A stretch of 64,000 nt of DNA from Prevotella sp. (GCA_022781445.1 JALETQ010000058.1:23611-87610); one strand, 5' to 3'. Numbered from the stretch's first letter, positions 43,920 to 52,826 are shown. A program made the numbers and translations. Notes: generated from the sequence alone by a model not told the origin.

Positions 43920-45257
43920 TCAGATGGCAGGCAGGGCAGAGCCGTTGATTTTCTGATAAATGTCAAGAGCGTAGAGGTCGGTCATGCCACTGATGTAATC
44001 CACCACGGCAAGGATGCGCGTCTCCAAATCGGGCGCATCGATTTCATATTGCGTACTCACGCGTCCGATGAGTTGTTTGCTGTAATATCGGTCGGGAAAC
44101 ATCACTGCATCGACCATCTGCTCCATGAGTGTGTTGATGATGCGATAACCCGACAACTCTACATCGATGACGGGTTTTGACGCATATATTTGCGAACGCG
44201 ACAGCACCGCACACGCTTCGTAGGCACTGCGGATGCGAGGCAGGATGTTGTCGATGAGTGACCCTTGGAACGATGCCTGCAGAATTTCTTCTTCATGCTC
44301 GATGAAAGTACGGACACATTCGCTTTCCAGAAGTCCGATCACCGATGCCCGCAAGTAGGCCACCCGCTCGTTGGGATCGTCGATTCCTTCTTCTTTGATG
44401 CGCCGACGGAGATTGCACTGTGTTTCTTCCTCGAAGAAGTCGAGCAGCAGCCTTTCCACCTTTTCATACGACACGAGGTGCAGTTTGTGGGCATCCTCGA
44501 GGTCCATGATTTCGTAACAGATGTCATCGGCAGCCTCCACCAAATAGACCAGCGGATGACGGGCGTACCGAAGCGGTTCGCCGGATGCTGAAAGGCGCGG
44601 AATGCCCAGCTTGCCGGCAAGGCGTTCATAAGCCGCCTGTTCGGAAACAAAGAATCCGAACTTGGCTTTTTTTCCTGCCGCCGTCGATGAACAAGGATAT
44701 TTCACGATACCTGCCAACGTCGAATAGGTCATCACAAAACCGCCTTCGCGGCGTCCTTTGAAACGATGGGTGAGCAGTCGGAAGGCATTGGCATTGCCTT
44801 CAAAGTGCGTGATGTCGTCCCAATATCCGGGAGAGACCTCCGCTTCGAGCCGGCTTCCCGGCCCCTCCTTGAAAAAAGCCTGTATGGCTTTCTCGCCCGA
44901 ATGGCCGAAAGGCGGATTGCCCAAGTCGTGCGCCAGACATGCAGCCGATACGATGGTGCCTATCTCCTCCACATCGGTTCCCTTGAGATGTGGCTTCAGC
45001 CGAATGAGCTGCCTTGCCACATCATTTCCCAACGACATGCCCACCGATGCCACTTCGAGGCTGTGTGTGAGCCTGTTGTGAACAAAAACGCTTCCCGGAA
45101 GGGGAAATACCTGTGTCTTGTTCTGCAGCCTTCTGAACGGTGCCGAGAAGATCAAGCGGTCATAATCGCGCTTATATTCAGAACGTCCGTCGCTGCGTTG
45201 CTGCTTGCGATGTTCCTGTCCGAGTCTTTGGTGTGAAATAAGTGTGAGCCAATCCAT
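43920..45257 (-). CDS. dgt: dGTP triphosphohydrolase (dGTPase), HD superfamily
   Basis: 445 residues. FSAPFRRLQNKTQVFPLP leads to the HD metal site: H65 (NRLTHSLEV), H110-D111 (CLAHDLGNPPFGHSGE) and a later Asp in YLVEAADDICYEIMD. These are dGTPase family motifs. The enzyme hydrolyses dGTP (or dNTPs) to the nucleoside and triphosphate, controlling dNTP pools. Its -7 box is at 45362-45369 on the minus strand, about 105 nt upstream. It converges with the dcw unit and shares the terminator at 43791-43832. Confidence 0.94.
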   Translation of the reverse strand: MDWLTLISHQRLGQEHRKQQRSDGRSEYKRDYDRLIFSAPFRRLQNKTQVFPLPGSVFVHNRLTHSLEVASVGMSLGNDVARQLIRLKPHLKGTDVEEIGTIVSAACLAHDLGNPPFGHSGEKAIQAFFKEGPGSRLEAEVSPGYWDDITHFEGNANAFRLLTHRFKGRREGGFVMTYSTLAGIVKYPCSSTAAGKKAKFGFFVSEQAAYERLAGKLGIPRLSASGEPLRYARHPLVYLVEAADDICYEIMDLEDAHKLHLVSYEKVERLLLDFFEEETQCNLRRRIKEEGIDDPNERVAYLRASVIGLLESECVRTFIEHEEEILQASFQGSLIDNILPRIRSAYEACAVLSRSQIYASKPVIDVELSGYRIINTLMEQMVDAVMFPDRYYSKQLIGRVSTQYEIDAPDLETRILAVVDYISGMTDLYALDIYQKINGSALPAI

Positions 45258-45361
45258 ACGTCTTCTGTCGTTGATTATTGATGAATGTCCTTCCGGACAA
45301 TGTCATGCCACATCGCCCGACAAGCCGAAAGGGGGCACAACCGTGCGCCGTCAAGATTGCA

Positions 45362-45369
45362 CAAAGGTA
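45362..45369 (-). promoter_or_regulatory. -7 box for dgt
   Basis: CAAAGGTA on the plus strand reads TACCTTTG on the minus strand, an exact TAnnTTTG. The -33 position is not TTTG. Confidence 0.45.
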
Positions 45370-45602
45370 CGAATAAAAGCTGAAATGCCGTGGTTATCAA
45401 CCTCGAAAGATGGGAAGTCGACACATAATCCACCAACCATCGGCAAGGACTCATATACTATATTATTATATACAAGACTATCGTTTTTCCGAAATCTTGG
45501 CTCTTATACATCGGTGAACACCAATGAAAGGTGCAAATTCTGCGACAAGGGTGCAGAGGGAAGTCGGCAAAAGAAAGGAAATTCATTCCGGCGATCAATA
45601 CA

Positions 45603-45637
45603 ACAAAGGTGCCTCCCGGTATGGAAAACACCTTTGT
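45603..45637 (-). terminator. Possible terminator of the DUF2795 gene
   Basis: ACAAAGGTG (45603-45611) pairs with CACCTTTGT (45629-45637); 9-bp stem, 17-nt loop, no T run. It is 120 nt beyond the stop. Confidence 0.3.
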
Positions 45638-45759
45638 CAATATCGTACTCTTTTAGTTCTTGCGTTATCTCCCCGAGATGACAACCTTGCGTAACGTATG
45701 TTTCTGCAAGGCGAATGGCATAGGGAGAGGTCGTCGATGGCCTTTCAGGAACAGCCAGA

Positions 45760-45981
45760 TCAATATTCGTCCTCGTTGAAGAGGAAATCTTCTTTAGTTG
45801 GATAATCGGGCCAAATGTCCTCGATACTCTCATAAACATCACCCTCGTCTTCGATTTCCTGAAGGTTTTCCAACACTTCCAAGGGTGCGCCCGAGCGGAT
45901 GGCATAGTCAATCAGTTCCTCTTTCGTTGCGGGCCAAGGGGCATCTTCCAATTTGGAAGCCAATTCTAATGTCCAATACAT
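45760..45981 (-). CDS. DUF2795 domain-containing small acidic protein
   Basis: 73 residues: it starts MYWTLELASKLEDAPWPATK and continues with ELIDYAIRSGAPLEVLENLQ, then EIEDEGDVYESIEDIWPDYP, ending with KEDFLFNEDEY. It matches the DUF2795 pattern of a small helical fold with PATKEELIDYA. The very acidic C-terminal half and fixed length are typical of Bacteroidales members, where it is highly conserved. No function is established. It has no signal peptide. Its promoter lies 200 nt upstream and overlaps the end of the cobalamin adenosyltransferase gene, so it appears to be expressed separately. Confidence 0.9.
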   Translation of the reverse strand: MYWTLELASKLEDAPWPATKEELIDYAIRSGAPLEVLENLQEIEDEGDVYESIEDIWPDYPTKEDFLFNEDEY

Positions 45982-46188
45982 ATTATTAAATGATTATTCG
46001 TTTTTCGTTATCAGCAGCATGATAGTCGTCCTTCGCGACCGCGACATGCCATCAAGGCAGTATTGTTGGCAGGGAAATGGAGGAAAGAAGTTCCTGTTTG
46101 GCGGTTCGTTTCCGTCCTCGAAGCCTTGTGAAAGGCGTTTTGTTGAGGTTGTCGAAGCCACTGTTTGTCCCCTGCTTTTTGATGGGTG

Positions 46189-46219
46189 CAAAAGTAATTA
46201 TTTATTTCTGAATATCAAG
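46189..46219 (-). promoter_or_regulatory. Promoter for the DUF2795 gene
   Basis: Minus strand: CTTG (46219-46216), exactly 19 nt, TACTTTTG (46196-46189). The -33 box overlaps the stop codon of the upstream gene (46215-46217). The leader to the ATG is about 200 nt. Confidence 0.6.
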
Positions 46220-46772
46220 GTTTCTTCCATATTTTTTCCCGAACGCCATCGACAAAGTTGAGTTTTCGGGCCAAAACGAAGAGATAGTCCGACAAACGGT
46301 TCATGTATTGCAGTATTTCGGTAGCCACGGGTGCCGTTTCATGGAGGAAGAAAATGCGTCTTTCGGCACGTCGGCACACCGTGCGGCACACGTGGCAGAC
46401 AGCGGCTTCGTGCGATCCTCCGGGCAACAGGAACGATGCGAGTGGCGGAATGTTGGCGTTGATGGCATCGATTTCGTTCTCCAGCAGTTCCACTTCTTCG
46501 ACGGGAAGGATATAGGACGGACTGATTTCGGTTTTGCTTTGGTCGGTGGCAAGATACGAACCTACGGTAAAAAGGTTACGTTGCGCTCTGACAACAAGGT
46601 CTTTATCCTCACCGTCCTTCATGAACGAAACGAGCAATCCGAGCTGTGCGCTCAACTCGTCGACAGTGCCATACGCCTCGATACGGGCATTGGTCTTGCG
46701 TACTCGGTGGCCTCCGATCAGACCGGTGAGACCTTCATCGCCGGTCTTCGTATAAACTTTGTTGATTTTCAT
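46215..46772 (-). CDS. ATP:cob(I)alamin adenosyltransferase, PduO type
   Basis: 185 residues. MKINKVYTKTGDEGLTGLIG is the N-terminal ATP-binding motif of PduO-type enzymes. RIEAYGTVDELSAQLGL, LLPGGSHEAAVCHVCRTVC and RRAERRIFFL complete the family pattern. It makes adenosylcobalamin from cob(I)alamin and ATP. The ATG at 46770-46772 is chosen since this motif begins there; it overlaps the stop of the upstream gene by ATGA. No other cobalamin gene is in the window, so it probably serves salvage or a B12-dependent mutase encoded elsewhere. Confidence 0.93.
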   Translation of the reverse strand: MKINKVYTKTGDEGLTGLIGGHRVRKTNARIEAYGTVDELSAQLGLLVSFMKDGEDKDLVVRAQRNLFTVGSYLATDQSKTEISPSYILPVEEVELLENEIDAINANIPPLASFLLPGGSHEAAVCHVCRTVCRRAERRIFFLHETAPVATEILQYMNRLSDYLFVLARKLNFVDGVREKIWKKP

Positions 46773-47410
46773 GATAAGTTTTGTTTTTTGATATTTACTC
46801 GATAGTGATTCTTGAACAGATTTTTTTGAAAGAAGACGATGCCGCAATCGAACAAATCAAAGCTGTCGCCGGTTTGCGGTTGCTGCGTTATCCATTGCCA
46901 GCACTGCAAGGCTTGTGGCGTGAGATAGATGTCTTCGAGTACCAAGACGGTGCGAGCCGGAGCAGCTTCAACCAGCTGTTGGCACAACTGTTGGTCGATA
47001 CACGCATGAGGAAGACGTATGAGCAGGGTGCCGTCGGTGGGGAAAACCGTACATGCTTTCGCCTCTATCTGCCGGTAAAGGGTTGGAGTGCAGGCGGCAG
47101 CTACATAGTGCCGGAAGGTGTCGGATGGCTCTCCGACATTCCAAACTTCGGCAGCCCGGCTGTCTTTTGTCATGCGTGCGTATAGCAGGAACAAGTTGCG
47201 TTGACGCGAAGAAACAGGTTTGTCACAATCTCTTATGGGAGGACAGGCATCGGCAGGATGGGGTGCGTTGACCACCTCGGTCACAAAGCGGAAGGCAGAG
47301 GGCGACTGAATGCCGAAGCCTTTGCCCGAGCCGATGCGCCTCAGTCTGACGAAGTACCGCTTCCATGCGTGGCTGATTTGTCGGATATGTTGCATCATGT
47401 TGAAACCCAT
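46769..47410 (-). CDS. Methyltransferase-like protein of Bacteroidota, function unassigned
   Basis: 213 residues. It starts MGFNMMQHIRQISHAWKRYF, with an alternative ATG at residue 5. The segment GKGFGIQSPSAFRFVTEVVN resembles the HGIHSPFAF-type N-terminus of a Bacteroidota class I SAM methyltransferase-like group. However, the glycine-rich SAM motif I is not evident, and the expected strand region (AAEVWNVGEPSDTFRHYVAA) looks degenerate. It may therefore be an inactive or highly diverged methyltransferase. Its stop overlaps the adenosyltransferase start, so the two are translationally coupled. Confidence 0.7.
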   Translation of the reverse strand: MGFNMMQHIRQISHAWKRYFVRLRRIGSGKGFGIQSPSAFRFVTEVVNAPHPADACPPIRDCDKPVSSRQRNLFLLYARMTKDSRAAEVWNVGEPSDTFRHYVAAACTPTLYRQIEAKACTVFPTDGTLLIRLPHACIDQQLCQQLVEAAPARTVLVLEDIYLTPQALQCWQWITQQPQTGDSFDLFDCGIVFFQKNLFKNHYRVNIKKQNLS

Positions 47411-47494
47411 TCGTATCAGTGGTATGCTATCGGCGCGTAGCGGTTGCCCGGTGGTTGCCTGTCGCGCCGGCCAAAGGATTGCCGCCGCCTGTTG

Positions 47495-48355
47495 TCAGGG
47501 GACGGATTCGCCTTCGACATAATTTTCGAGGAACATGTGTTCGCCGTCAAACACGGCATAAGTGTACTGCCACACCCAGTCGCCGAGTATCATCATGCGG
47601 GTCTTTTTGGAAAGCATGAGATCCAGTTCGATATGTCGGTGTCCGTACATGAAGTAGTCCACATCGGTATGCGTCTTCATATATTCCTTCGTGAAGCGCA
47701 CGAGTATTTCCTTGTCTTCGCCCTGATAGGGAAGTTCCTTGCCTTCATCGCGTTTGAGACGGCTGTGCTTTGCCCACGTCATTCCCAGCCACAATCCCCA
47801 ACGGGGGTGGATGGCGCAGAGCAAACGCTGACAGAGGCTGTTGTGGAAGATGCGACGCAGCATCTTATATTTCGTGTCGGGGTCGCCCAGTCCGTCACCG
47901 TGGGCAAGGAAGAACACCTTGTCATAGATCTCTACCGTGACGGGTTGCCGGTGAACCTTGAGCCCGCACTCCTCTTCGAGATAGCCGTAAGTCCACAAAT
48001 CGTGGTTACCCGCGAAGAAATGTATCTCGACTCCCATGTCGGTCAGTTCCGACAACTTGCCGAGAAAGCGCGTAAAACCTTTCGGCACGGCATATTTATA
48101 CTCGTTCCAGAAGTCGAACATATCACCCAACAGGTAGATGGCGTATGCCTTGTGCTTGATGCTGCCGAGGAAACGCACGAGCCTTCGTTCCTGTGTCCGG
48201 GCATGTGGAATGGCCCAAGAGCCGAGATGGGCATCCGAAAGGAAATAAACATACTTGGCGGATGTTTCTCCGGAGGGAGCATCATGCCGCGAAAGGCTTT
48301 CGGTTACGGGGGGGTGATCCACCGTGGATTGAAGGGCTGACGGACTGTCGTTCAT
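47495..48355 (-). CDS. lpxH: UDP-2,3-diacylglucosamine diphosphatase-like metallophosphatase
   Basis: 286 residues of the calcineurin-like phosphoesterase fold with all five metal motifs: FLSDAHLGS, LLGDMFDFWNEY, FFAGNHDLW, FLAHGDGLGD and YGHRHIELD. The overall pattern is that of LpxH, which cleaves UDP-2,3-diacylglucosamine to lipid X in lipid A synthesis on the inner membrane. The N-terminal 33 residues (Ser/Pro/His-rich) are an extension; a later start is possible but no better ATG is near the DAHLGS motif. It follows the DUF59 gene by 59 nt in the same direction. Confidence 0.87.
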   Translation of the reverse strand: MNDSPSALQSTVDHPPVTESLSRHDAPSGETSAKYVYFLSDAHLGSWAIPHARTQERRLVRFLGSIKHKAYAIYLLGDMFDFWNEYKYAVPKGFTRFLGKLSELTDMGVEIHFFAGNHDLWTYGYLEEECGLKVHRQPVTVEIYDKVFFLAHGDGLGDPDTKYKMLRRIFHNSLCQRLLCAIHPRWGLWLGMTWAKHSRLKRDEGKELPYQGEDKEILVRFTKEYMKTHTDVDYFMYGHRHIELDLMLSKKTRMMILGDWVWQYTYAVFDGEHMFLENYVEGESVP

Positions 48356-48414
48356 GGCGTGTCGGTTAAAGGGTCATCGGAATAAGGGGAAAAAGGGGTG
48401 AAAGCTCGGGGGCA

Positions 48415-48735
48415 TCAGAGGAAGCCGAGTTCCACCTGAGCTTCCTCGCTCATCATGCTTTTATCCCATGCGGGGTCGAACACGAGGTTCACCTGCACGC
48501 TCTCGATGCCTTTCACGCTTTCGATCTTCGTGCGTACATCACTCAGGATGAAGTCTGCCGCCGGACAGTTGGGAGCCGTGAAAGTCATATCGACATCGAC
48601 GCTGCGGTCTTCCTTGACATCGATCTTGTATATCATACCCAGATTCCACACATCAACGGGAATTTCGGGGTCGAAGACAGTCTTCAATACTTCGATGATG
48701 TCTTCTTCTATCTTGGTTTTCTCTTCTTGGGTCAT
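48415..48735 (-). CDS. DUF59/MIP18 family iron-sulfur assembly protein (SufT-like)
   Basis: 106 residues. EDIIEVLKTVFDPEIPVDVW is the MIP18 signature, followed by LGMIYKIDVKEDRSVDVDMT and TAPNCPAADFILSDV with the conserved Cys. These proteins help maturation or delivery of Fe-S clusters. The ATG at 48733-48735 removes 23 unrelated residues of a longer frame that run into the promoter. It heads a likely minus-strand operon with lpxH, the methyltransferase-like gene and the adenosyltransferase. Confidence 0.92.
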   Translation of the reverse strand: MTQEEKTKIEEDIIEVLKTVFDPEIPVDVWNLGMIYKIDVKEDRSVDVDMTFTAPNCPAADFILSDVRTKIESVKGIESVQVNLVFDPAWDKSMMSEEAQVELGFL

Positions 48736-48761
48736 AACGTAGTTTCTTTTCTTCTCAAATG

Positions 48762-48792
48762 CAAATATACAGATTTTTTCGTTGGAAACAAA
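48762..48792 (-). promoter_or_regulatory. Promoter of the DUF59-lpxH operon
   Basis: Minus strand: TTTG (48792-48789), exactly 19 nt, TATATTTG (48769-48762). This is the closest match to the Bacteroidota consensus in the window. The ATG is about 27 nt past the -7 box. Confidence 0.75.
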
Positions 48793-49062
48793 CACGAGAG
48801 GCATTTTCCTCCATCAAGAAATCGAGCCGGATGCTTCCTTTCCTGCCGATGATGGTCGGAAAGGCATGTTTGCGACACGATTCCGACAGCAAGAAAAACC
48901 TGCCGCAAGAACCGTACCGATGGTGGTTGTCCAACGTGTCCGGCCACAGCCGGCTCCTGTTGCACGAAGGTTGTACTCCTCATTTGTGGGTATTTTATCG
49001 CAAGAAAGGTATCGTTGTTCCACGAAAAGGCACAAAACACATTCACGAAAACATTTTTTTGC

Positions 49063-49070
49063 TATCTTTG
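49063..49070 (+). promoter_or_regulatory. -7 box for the CDF transporter
   Basis: TATCTTTG matches TAnnTTTG. No good -33 at 19-20 nt. The ATG is 217 nt downstream, so a long leader is implied. Confidence 0.45.
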
Positions 49071-49287
49071 CATCATCATCGGCCGCACGGCATGTTCCGA
49101 AAGGAAGACGACCGAAAGCCGAAAAAACATCGAAGGGCAGACGGGCAAATCTCCTGATATTACATAATTATGGTATAAGGGAGGTTGTACCGAAACCGGT
49201 TCATCGCATCCCCGAGAGCAGTCACACCGGCCGGTGAATGAGAGAAGAGAAGCACCTGCCGACCGTCATTATCTAATCAGATACACC

Positions 49288-50190
49288 ATGTCACACGACC
49301 ATTCACATCACCACCACCATCATCCCGTACCCCGGGAAATGAACAAAGTCTTGCTTTTTTCCATTCTCCTGAACCTCGCTTTCGTGGTTGCAGAAGCCCT
49401 GATGGGCTTATGGGTAAACTCGCTGAGCCTGCTTTCGGATGCCGGCCACAACCTGAGCGATGTGTTCTCGCTGGTGTTGGTCATGATCGCCTTCCGCTTG
49501 TCGAAAATCAAAAGCAACAAGACGTTCACCTACGGTTACAAGAAATCGACCATCCTCATATCCCTGCTGAATGCCATCATCCTGCTCGTAGCCGTGGGCA
49601 TCATCATCACCGAGAGCGTCCATAAGCTGCAGTCGCCTGCCGAAATCAACGGGGCGGCAGTGTCATGGACGGCGGCGGTAGGTATCGTCATCAACGGACT
49701 GACGGTGCTGCTGTTGATGAAGGGACAGCAAAACGACCTCAATGTACGGGGTGCCTTCCTGCACATGGTTGCCGATACGTTGGTTTCGGTGGGTGTCTTG
49801 GTGTCGGGTTTCGTCATCACCGCCACCGGCTGGACGCTCATCGACCCCATCCTTGGCATGACCATCGCCGTGGTCATCCTCGTTTCCACATGGAGTCTGC
49901 TCTCCAAGAGTCTGCGATTGTCGCTCGACGGCATCCCCGAAGGCGTGGACATCGACCGCATCGGGCAAACCATGAGCGAGGTGCCGCACGTCAAGGAGGC
50001 ACACCACATCCACGTATGGGCTATCAGCACGACCGAAAATGCCCTCACCGCTCATGTCGTCATTGACGAAATTGCCCGACTCGAGGATATAAAAGAGGAA
50101 ATCAGACATCGGCTGTCGCATTGCGGCATTGCCCATGCCACCCTCGAAATCGAAACGACCGACAGCCATTGTCACGCCCGACGGTGCTGA
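49288..50190 (+). CDS. Cation diffusion facilitator metal exporter (CzcD/ZitB-like)
   Basis: 300 residues, six membrane helices. It begins MSHDHSHHHHHHPVPREMNK, a His-rich cytoplasmic metal-binding start. The transport site is visible as LLSDAGHNLSDVFS in TM2 and LHMVADTLVSVGV in TM5 (the HxxxD pairs). A cytoplasmic C-terminal dimerisation domain follows (about 205-300, HIHVWAISTTENALTAHVVI). It should export Zn2+ or a similar ion in exchange for protons. The ATG at 49288 is chosen over an earlier in-frame codon because the His-rich start is the usual N-terminus. Confidence 0.94.
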   Translation: MSHDHSHHHHHHPVPREMNKVLLFSILLNLAFVVAEALMGLWVNSLSLLSDAGHNLSDVFSLVLVMIAFRLSKIKSNKTFTYGYKKSTILISLLNAIILLVAVGIIITESVHKLQSPAEINGAAVSWTAAVGIVINGLTVLLLMKGQQNDLNVRGAFLHMVADTLVSVGVLVSGFVITATGWTLIDPILGMTIAVVILVSTWSLLSKSLRLSLDGIPEGVDIDRIGQTMSEVPHVKEAHHIHVWAISTTENALTAHVVIDEIARLEDIKEEIRHRLSHCGIAHATLEIETTDSHCHARRC

Positions 50191-50272
50191 CGGTGCGACC
50201 GATTGCCACGGGTTGTCGACCGTCCACGCTTTCTTTACCTTCGGAAATCTTACTAACACCATTAACAAATAC

Positions 50273-51169
50273 ATGATGAAACAACAATTTCTCAGAACAG
50301 CCGTGACCGCCATCCTCCTGTGGAGCTTGTTCACCATTCCGGTTCATGCCGATGAACCCTTTAGGAAACAACGCCCCAAGGTGGGACTCGTATTGGGTGG
50401 TGGCGGTGCCAAAGGAGCTGCCGAAGTGGGCGTGCTGCAGCTCATCGAAGAAATCGGAATCCCCGTCGACTATGTGGCAGGCACCAGCATCGGTGCCATT
50501 GTGGGTGCTTTCTACGCCAACGGCTTCAAAGCCGACAGCATCGAAACGCTATTCAAGTCGCAAAACTGGAGCCGGGTGTTCACCGACTCATTCCTGCGCA
50601 ACAAGTCCATCGAAGTTTTCTTGGACGAGGTGGGACAAATGCCCGACAGCATCAGCTTCGACAAGCTGCCCATTCCCTATCGCTGTGTGGCTGTCGACCT
50701 CAAGAAGGTTGAGGAAATCGTCCTCGACAGTGGCAGTCTGGCACATGCCGTCCACGCCAGCATGGCCATTCCGGGCGTGTTCAAGTCGGTCGAATGGGAC
50801 GGAAGACAGCTTGTCGACGGCGGTGTGCTCAACAATCTTCCCGTCGACGTAGTGAAGGCCATGGGTGCCGACATCGTCATTGCCGTTGACCTCAGCCAGA
50901 AAAAGGTGAAAGAAAGACCTCGCAAGAACTACGACGAACACAAGGGATGGCTGCGATACCTCCAATGGTTCTTCTGCCGTCCCGACCAAACGAAGTATCT
51001 GGACAACGTGAAGATGGCAGATGTTCGCATCAATCCCAAAATCAAGAAACACAGTGTGGCATGTTTCTCGACCGACTGCATCGAAGATTTAATCGAGATT
51101 GGCAAGAAAGCCGCCCGCAAACACAGATCCGAATTGCGTAAAATCAAGAAACGCATCTATGACCTCTGA
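50273..51169 (+). CDS. Patatin-like phospholipase, exported
   Basis: 298 residues. A hydrophobic N-terminus (MMKQQFLRTAVTAILLWSLF, likely cleaved after VHA, about 26) is followed directly by the patatin domain. GLVLGGGGAKGAAEVGV is the oxyanion glycine loop. GTSIG holds nucleophile S72, and VDGGVLNNLP near 182 gives the catalytic Asp. It should hydrolyse acyl esters of lipids in the periplasm. It lacks the BamA-like barrel of larger Bacteroidota patatins. The basic C-terminus (RKHRSELRKIKKRIY) is notable. The stop overlaps the next gene by 11 nt. Confidence 0.92.
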   Translation: MMKQQFLRTAVTAILLWSLFTIPVHADEPFRKQRPKVGLVLGGGGAKGAAEVGVLQLIEEIGIPVDYVAGTSIGAIVGAFYANGFKADSIETLFKSQNWSRVFTDSFLRNKSIEVFLDEVGQMPDSISFDKLPIPYRCVAVDLKKVEEIVLDSGSLAHAVHASMAIPGVFKSVEWDGRQLVDGGVLNNLPVDVVKAMGADIVIAVDLSQKKVKERPRKNYDEHKGWLRYLQWFFCRPDQTKYLDNVKMADVRINPKIKKHSVACFSTDCIEDLIEIGKKAARKHRSELRKIKKRIYDL

Positions 51170-52778
51170 CTCCCGTCTGCATCCATTACCTTCTGCCGGC
51201 ATGCCGCCGAAAGGGTTTGCCGACCCCTTCGACGACATGCCTCATCCCCTTTGTGTCATGGCAGCCGACCGGCTCCGACATTATGCCGAGGGGCAAGAGA
51301 CGATGGCTCAAGAGCTGGCGGAAGGCAAGATGTTGGGAGTGTTGGTGGTCGAAAGCGCACCGGGTGAAACGGCTTATCTTGCTGCCTACAGTGGCTTGCT
51401 GGGCGGACGCAACGACCATCCCTTCTTCGTACCACCGGTTTTTGATGCCCAACAGCACGACGGACATTTCAAAACCGAAGAGCGACACATTTCGGACATC
51501 AATCGAACCATCGACCGACTCGCCGACAATCCACGCCGGCTGCAACTCGCACAAAGGCTGGCCGACCTGCAACAGGAGGCAGCGACATGGACGGAAAACC
51601 ACAAACGGCAGATGGCCGTAGCCAAAGCACGACGCGACAACCTCAGAAAGGAAAGCACGACCGAAGCGGAAGCGGAGGCGATGAGAAACGAAAGCCGCTT
51701 CATGAAAGCCGAACTGAAAAGGCAACAACGGGCTTTCGACCTGCGTTGCCACGACATCCGCGTCGAACTACAGGCTTTCGACGACGACATCAGCAGGCTC
51801 AAGAAGCAGCGTGCCGAACGCTCCGAGGCTCTGCAGCACTGGCTCTTCAGCCAATATGTGATGTGCAACGGAAAAGGCGAACATGCCGACCTGCATTTCA
51901 TCTTCAGCCGCGACAACGGCAAGACACCTCCGGCAGGCGCCGGCGACTGTTGCGCTCCCAAGCTGTTGCAATATGCGTTGCGTCAAGGATGGCGACCGGT
52001 GGCACTGGCAGAGTTCTGGGTGGGGCGGTCACCCAAGAGTGAACTACGTCGCCACGGACACTTCTACCGTCCCTGCCGCGGCAAGTGCAAACCCATTTTG
52101 GACTTCATGTTGCAGGGCATGGATGTCCGTTCGTTCTCTCCGCGCCATCCTTTCGACCTCGCACCCGTCATCGTTTACGAAGACGATGCCATCGTCGTGG
52201 TCAGGAAACCGTCGGGACTGCCCAGTGTGCCGGGTACGGAAAGACTGCCCAGCGTGGAACGGTGGCTCGACCGCCATTGCCTCACCGTCGACGGCATCCG
52301 TATGGTTCATCGTCTCGACATGGACACCTCGGGCTTGCTTGTGGCCGCCAAGGATCATGAGGCACAGCGTTTGTTGCAAGCCTTGTTTGAACGACGCGAA
52401 GTCGAAAAAACCTATGTTGCCCTCGTCGAAGGCACGGTGAATGTCGACAAGGGCACCATCCGACTGCCCATGCGCCCCGATCCGCTCGACCGACCGCGAC
52501 AATGTGTCGACCCCGTTGCCGGCAAGGAGGCGGTAACCGACTATGAGGTGATGGAGCGCGATGGCACCACGACACGGCTACGCCTCAAGCCTCATACCGG
52601 ACGCACTCACCAGCTGCGTGTTCACTGCGCCCATCCCGACGGCCTCAATGCCCCCATCAAGGGCGACACGCTCTATGGAACACCCGACCGGAGGCTTTGT
52701 CTGCATGCCTGCCGACTGGCTTTCGAACATCCGCTGAACGGCAGGCACATGACATTTTCCGACGAAGCTCCTTTCTGA
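51159..52778 (+). CDS. RluA-family RNA pseudouridine synthase with long N-terminal extension
   Basis: 539 residues. The catalytic domain is C-terminal (about 330-539): IVYEDDAIVVVRKPSGLPSV, then MVHRLDMDTSGLL with catalytic D387 in HRLD, and LKPHTGRTHQLRVHCAHPDG. The first 320 residues are unlike the S4 domain of RluA/C/D. They contain a long charged coiled coil (about 120-235, rich in Arg/Lys/Glu) and a Cys-containing segment (PAGAGDCCAPKLLQYALRQG; PCRGKCKPILDFML). This architecture occurs in Bacteroidota. The RNA target is unknown. Its start overlaps the patatin gene by 11 nt, so coupling is likely. Confidence 0.92.
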   Translation: MTSDSRLHPLPSAGMPPKGFADPFDDMPHPLCVMAADRLRHYAEGQETMAQELAEGKMLGVLVVESAPGETAYLAAYSGLLGGRNDHPFFVPPVFDAQQHDGHFKTEERHISDINRTIDRLADNPRRLQLAQRLADLQQEAATWTENHKRQMAVAKARRDNLRKESTTEAEAEAMRNESRFMKAELKRQQRAFDLRCHDIRVELQAFDDDISRLKKQRAERSEALQHWLFSQYVMCNGKGEHADLHFIFSRDNGKTPPAGAGDCCAPKLLQYALRQGWRPVALAEFWVGRSPKSELRRHGHFYRPCRGKCKPILDFMLQGMDVRSFSPRHPFDLAPVIVYEDDAIVVVRKPSGLPSVPGTERLPSVERWLDRHCLTVDGIRMVHRLDMDTSGLLVAAKDHEAQRLLQALFERREVEKTYVALVEGTVNVDKGTIRLPMRPDPLDRPRQCVDPVAGKEAVTDYEVMERDGTTTRLRLKPHTGRTHQLRVHCAHPDGLNAPIKGDTLYGTPDRRLCLHACRLAFEHPLNGRHMTFSDEAPF

Positions 52779-52826
52779 ACGGCACTCCCATTCATCAAAC
52801 CATCCATCAAACACAAATCCGACAAC

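Larger units (their letters stand above)
45258..45759. other. Intergenic region between dgt and the DUF2795 gene
   Basis: No gene supported. It contains the dgt -7 box and, at 45603-45637, an inverted repeat ACAAAGGTG/CACCTTTGT that may end the DUF2795 transcript. A minus-strand open frame running out of the DUF2795 region has no recognisable domain. Confidence 0.5.
48736..49287. other. Divergent intergenic region
   Basis: It contains the minus-strand DUF59 promoter and the plus-strand -7 box for the CDF transporter. No gene or repeat is recognised between them. Confidence 0.55.

Noticed and set aside
45504..45759. Minus-strand open frame running past the DUF2795 gene as a possible pseudogene
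   Set aside because: No recognisable domain or fragment of a known family; it overlaps the DUF2795 gene out of frame.
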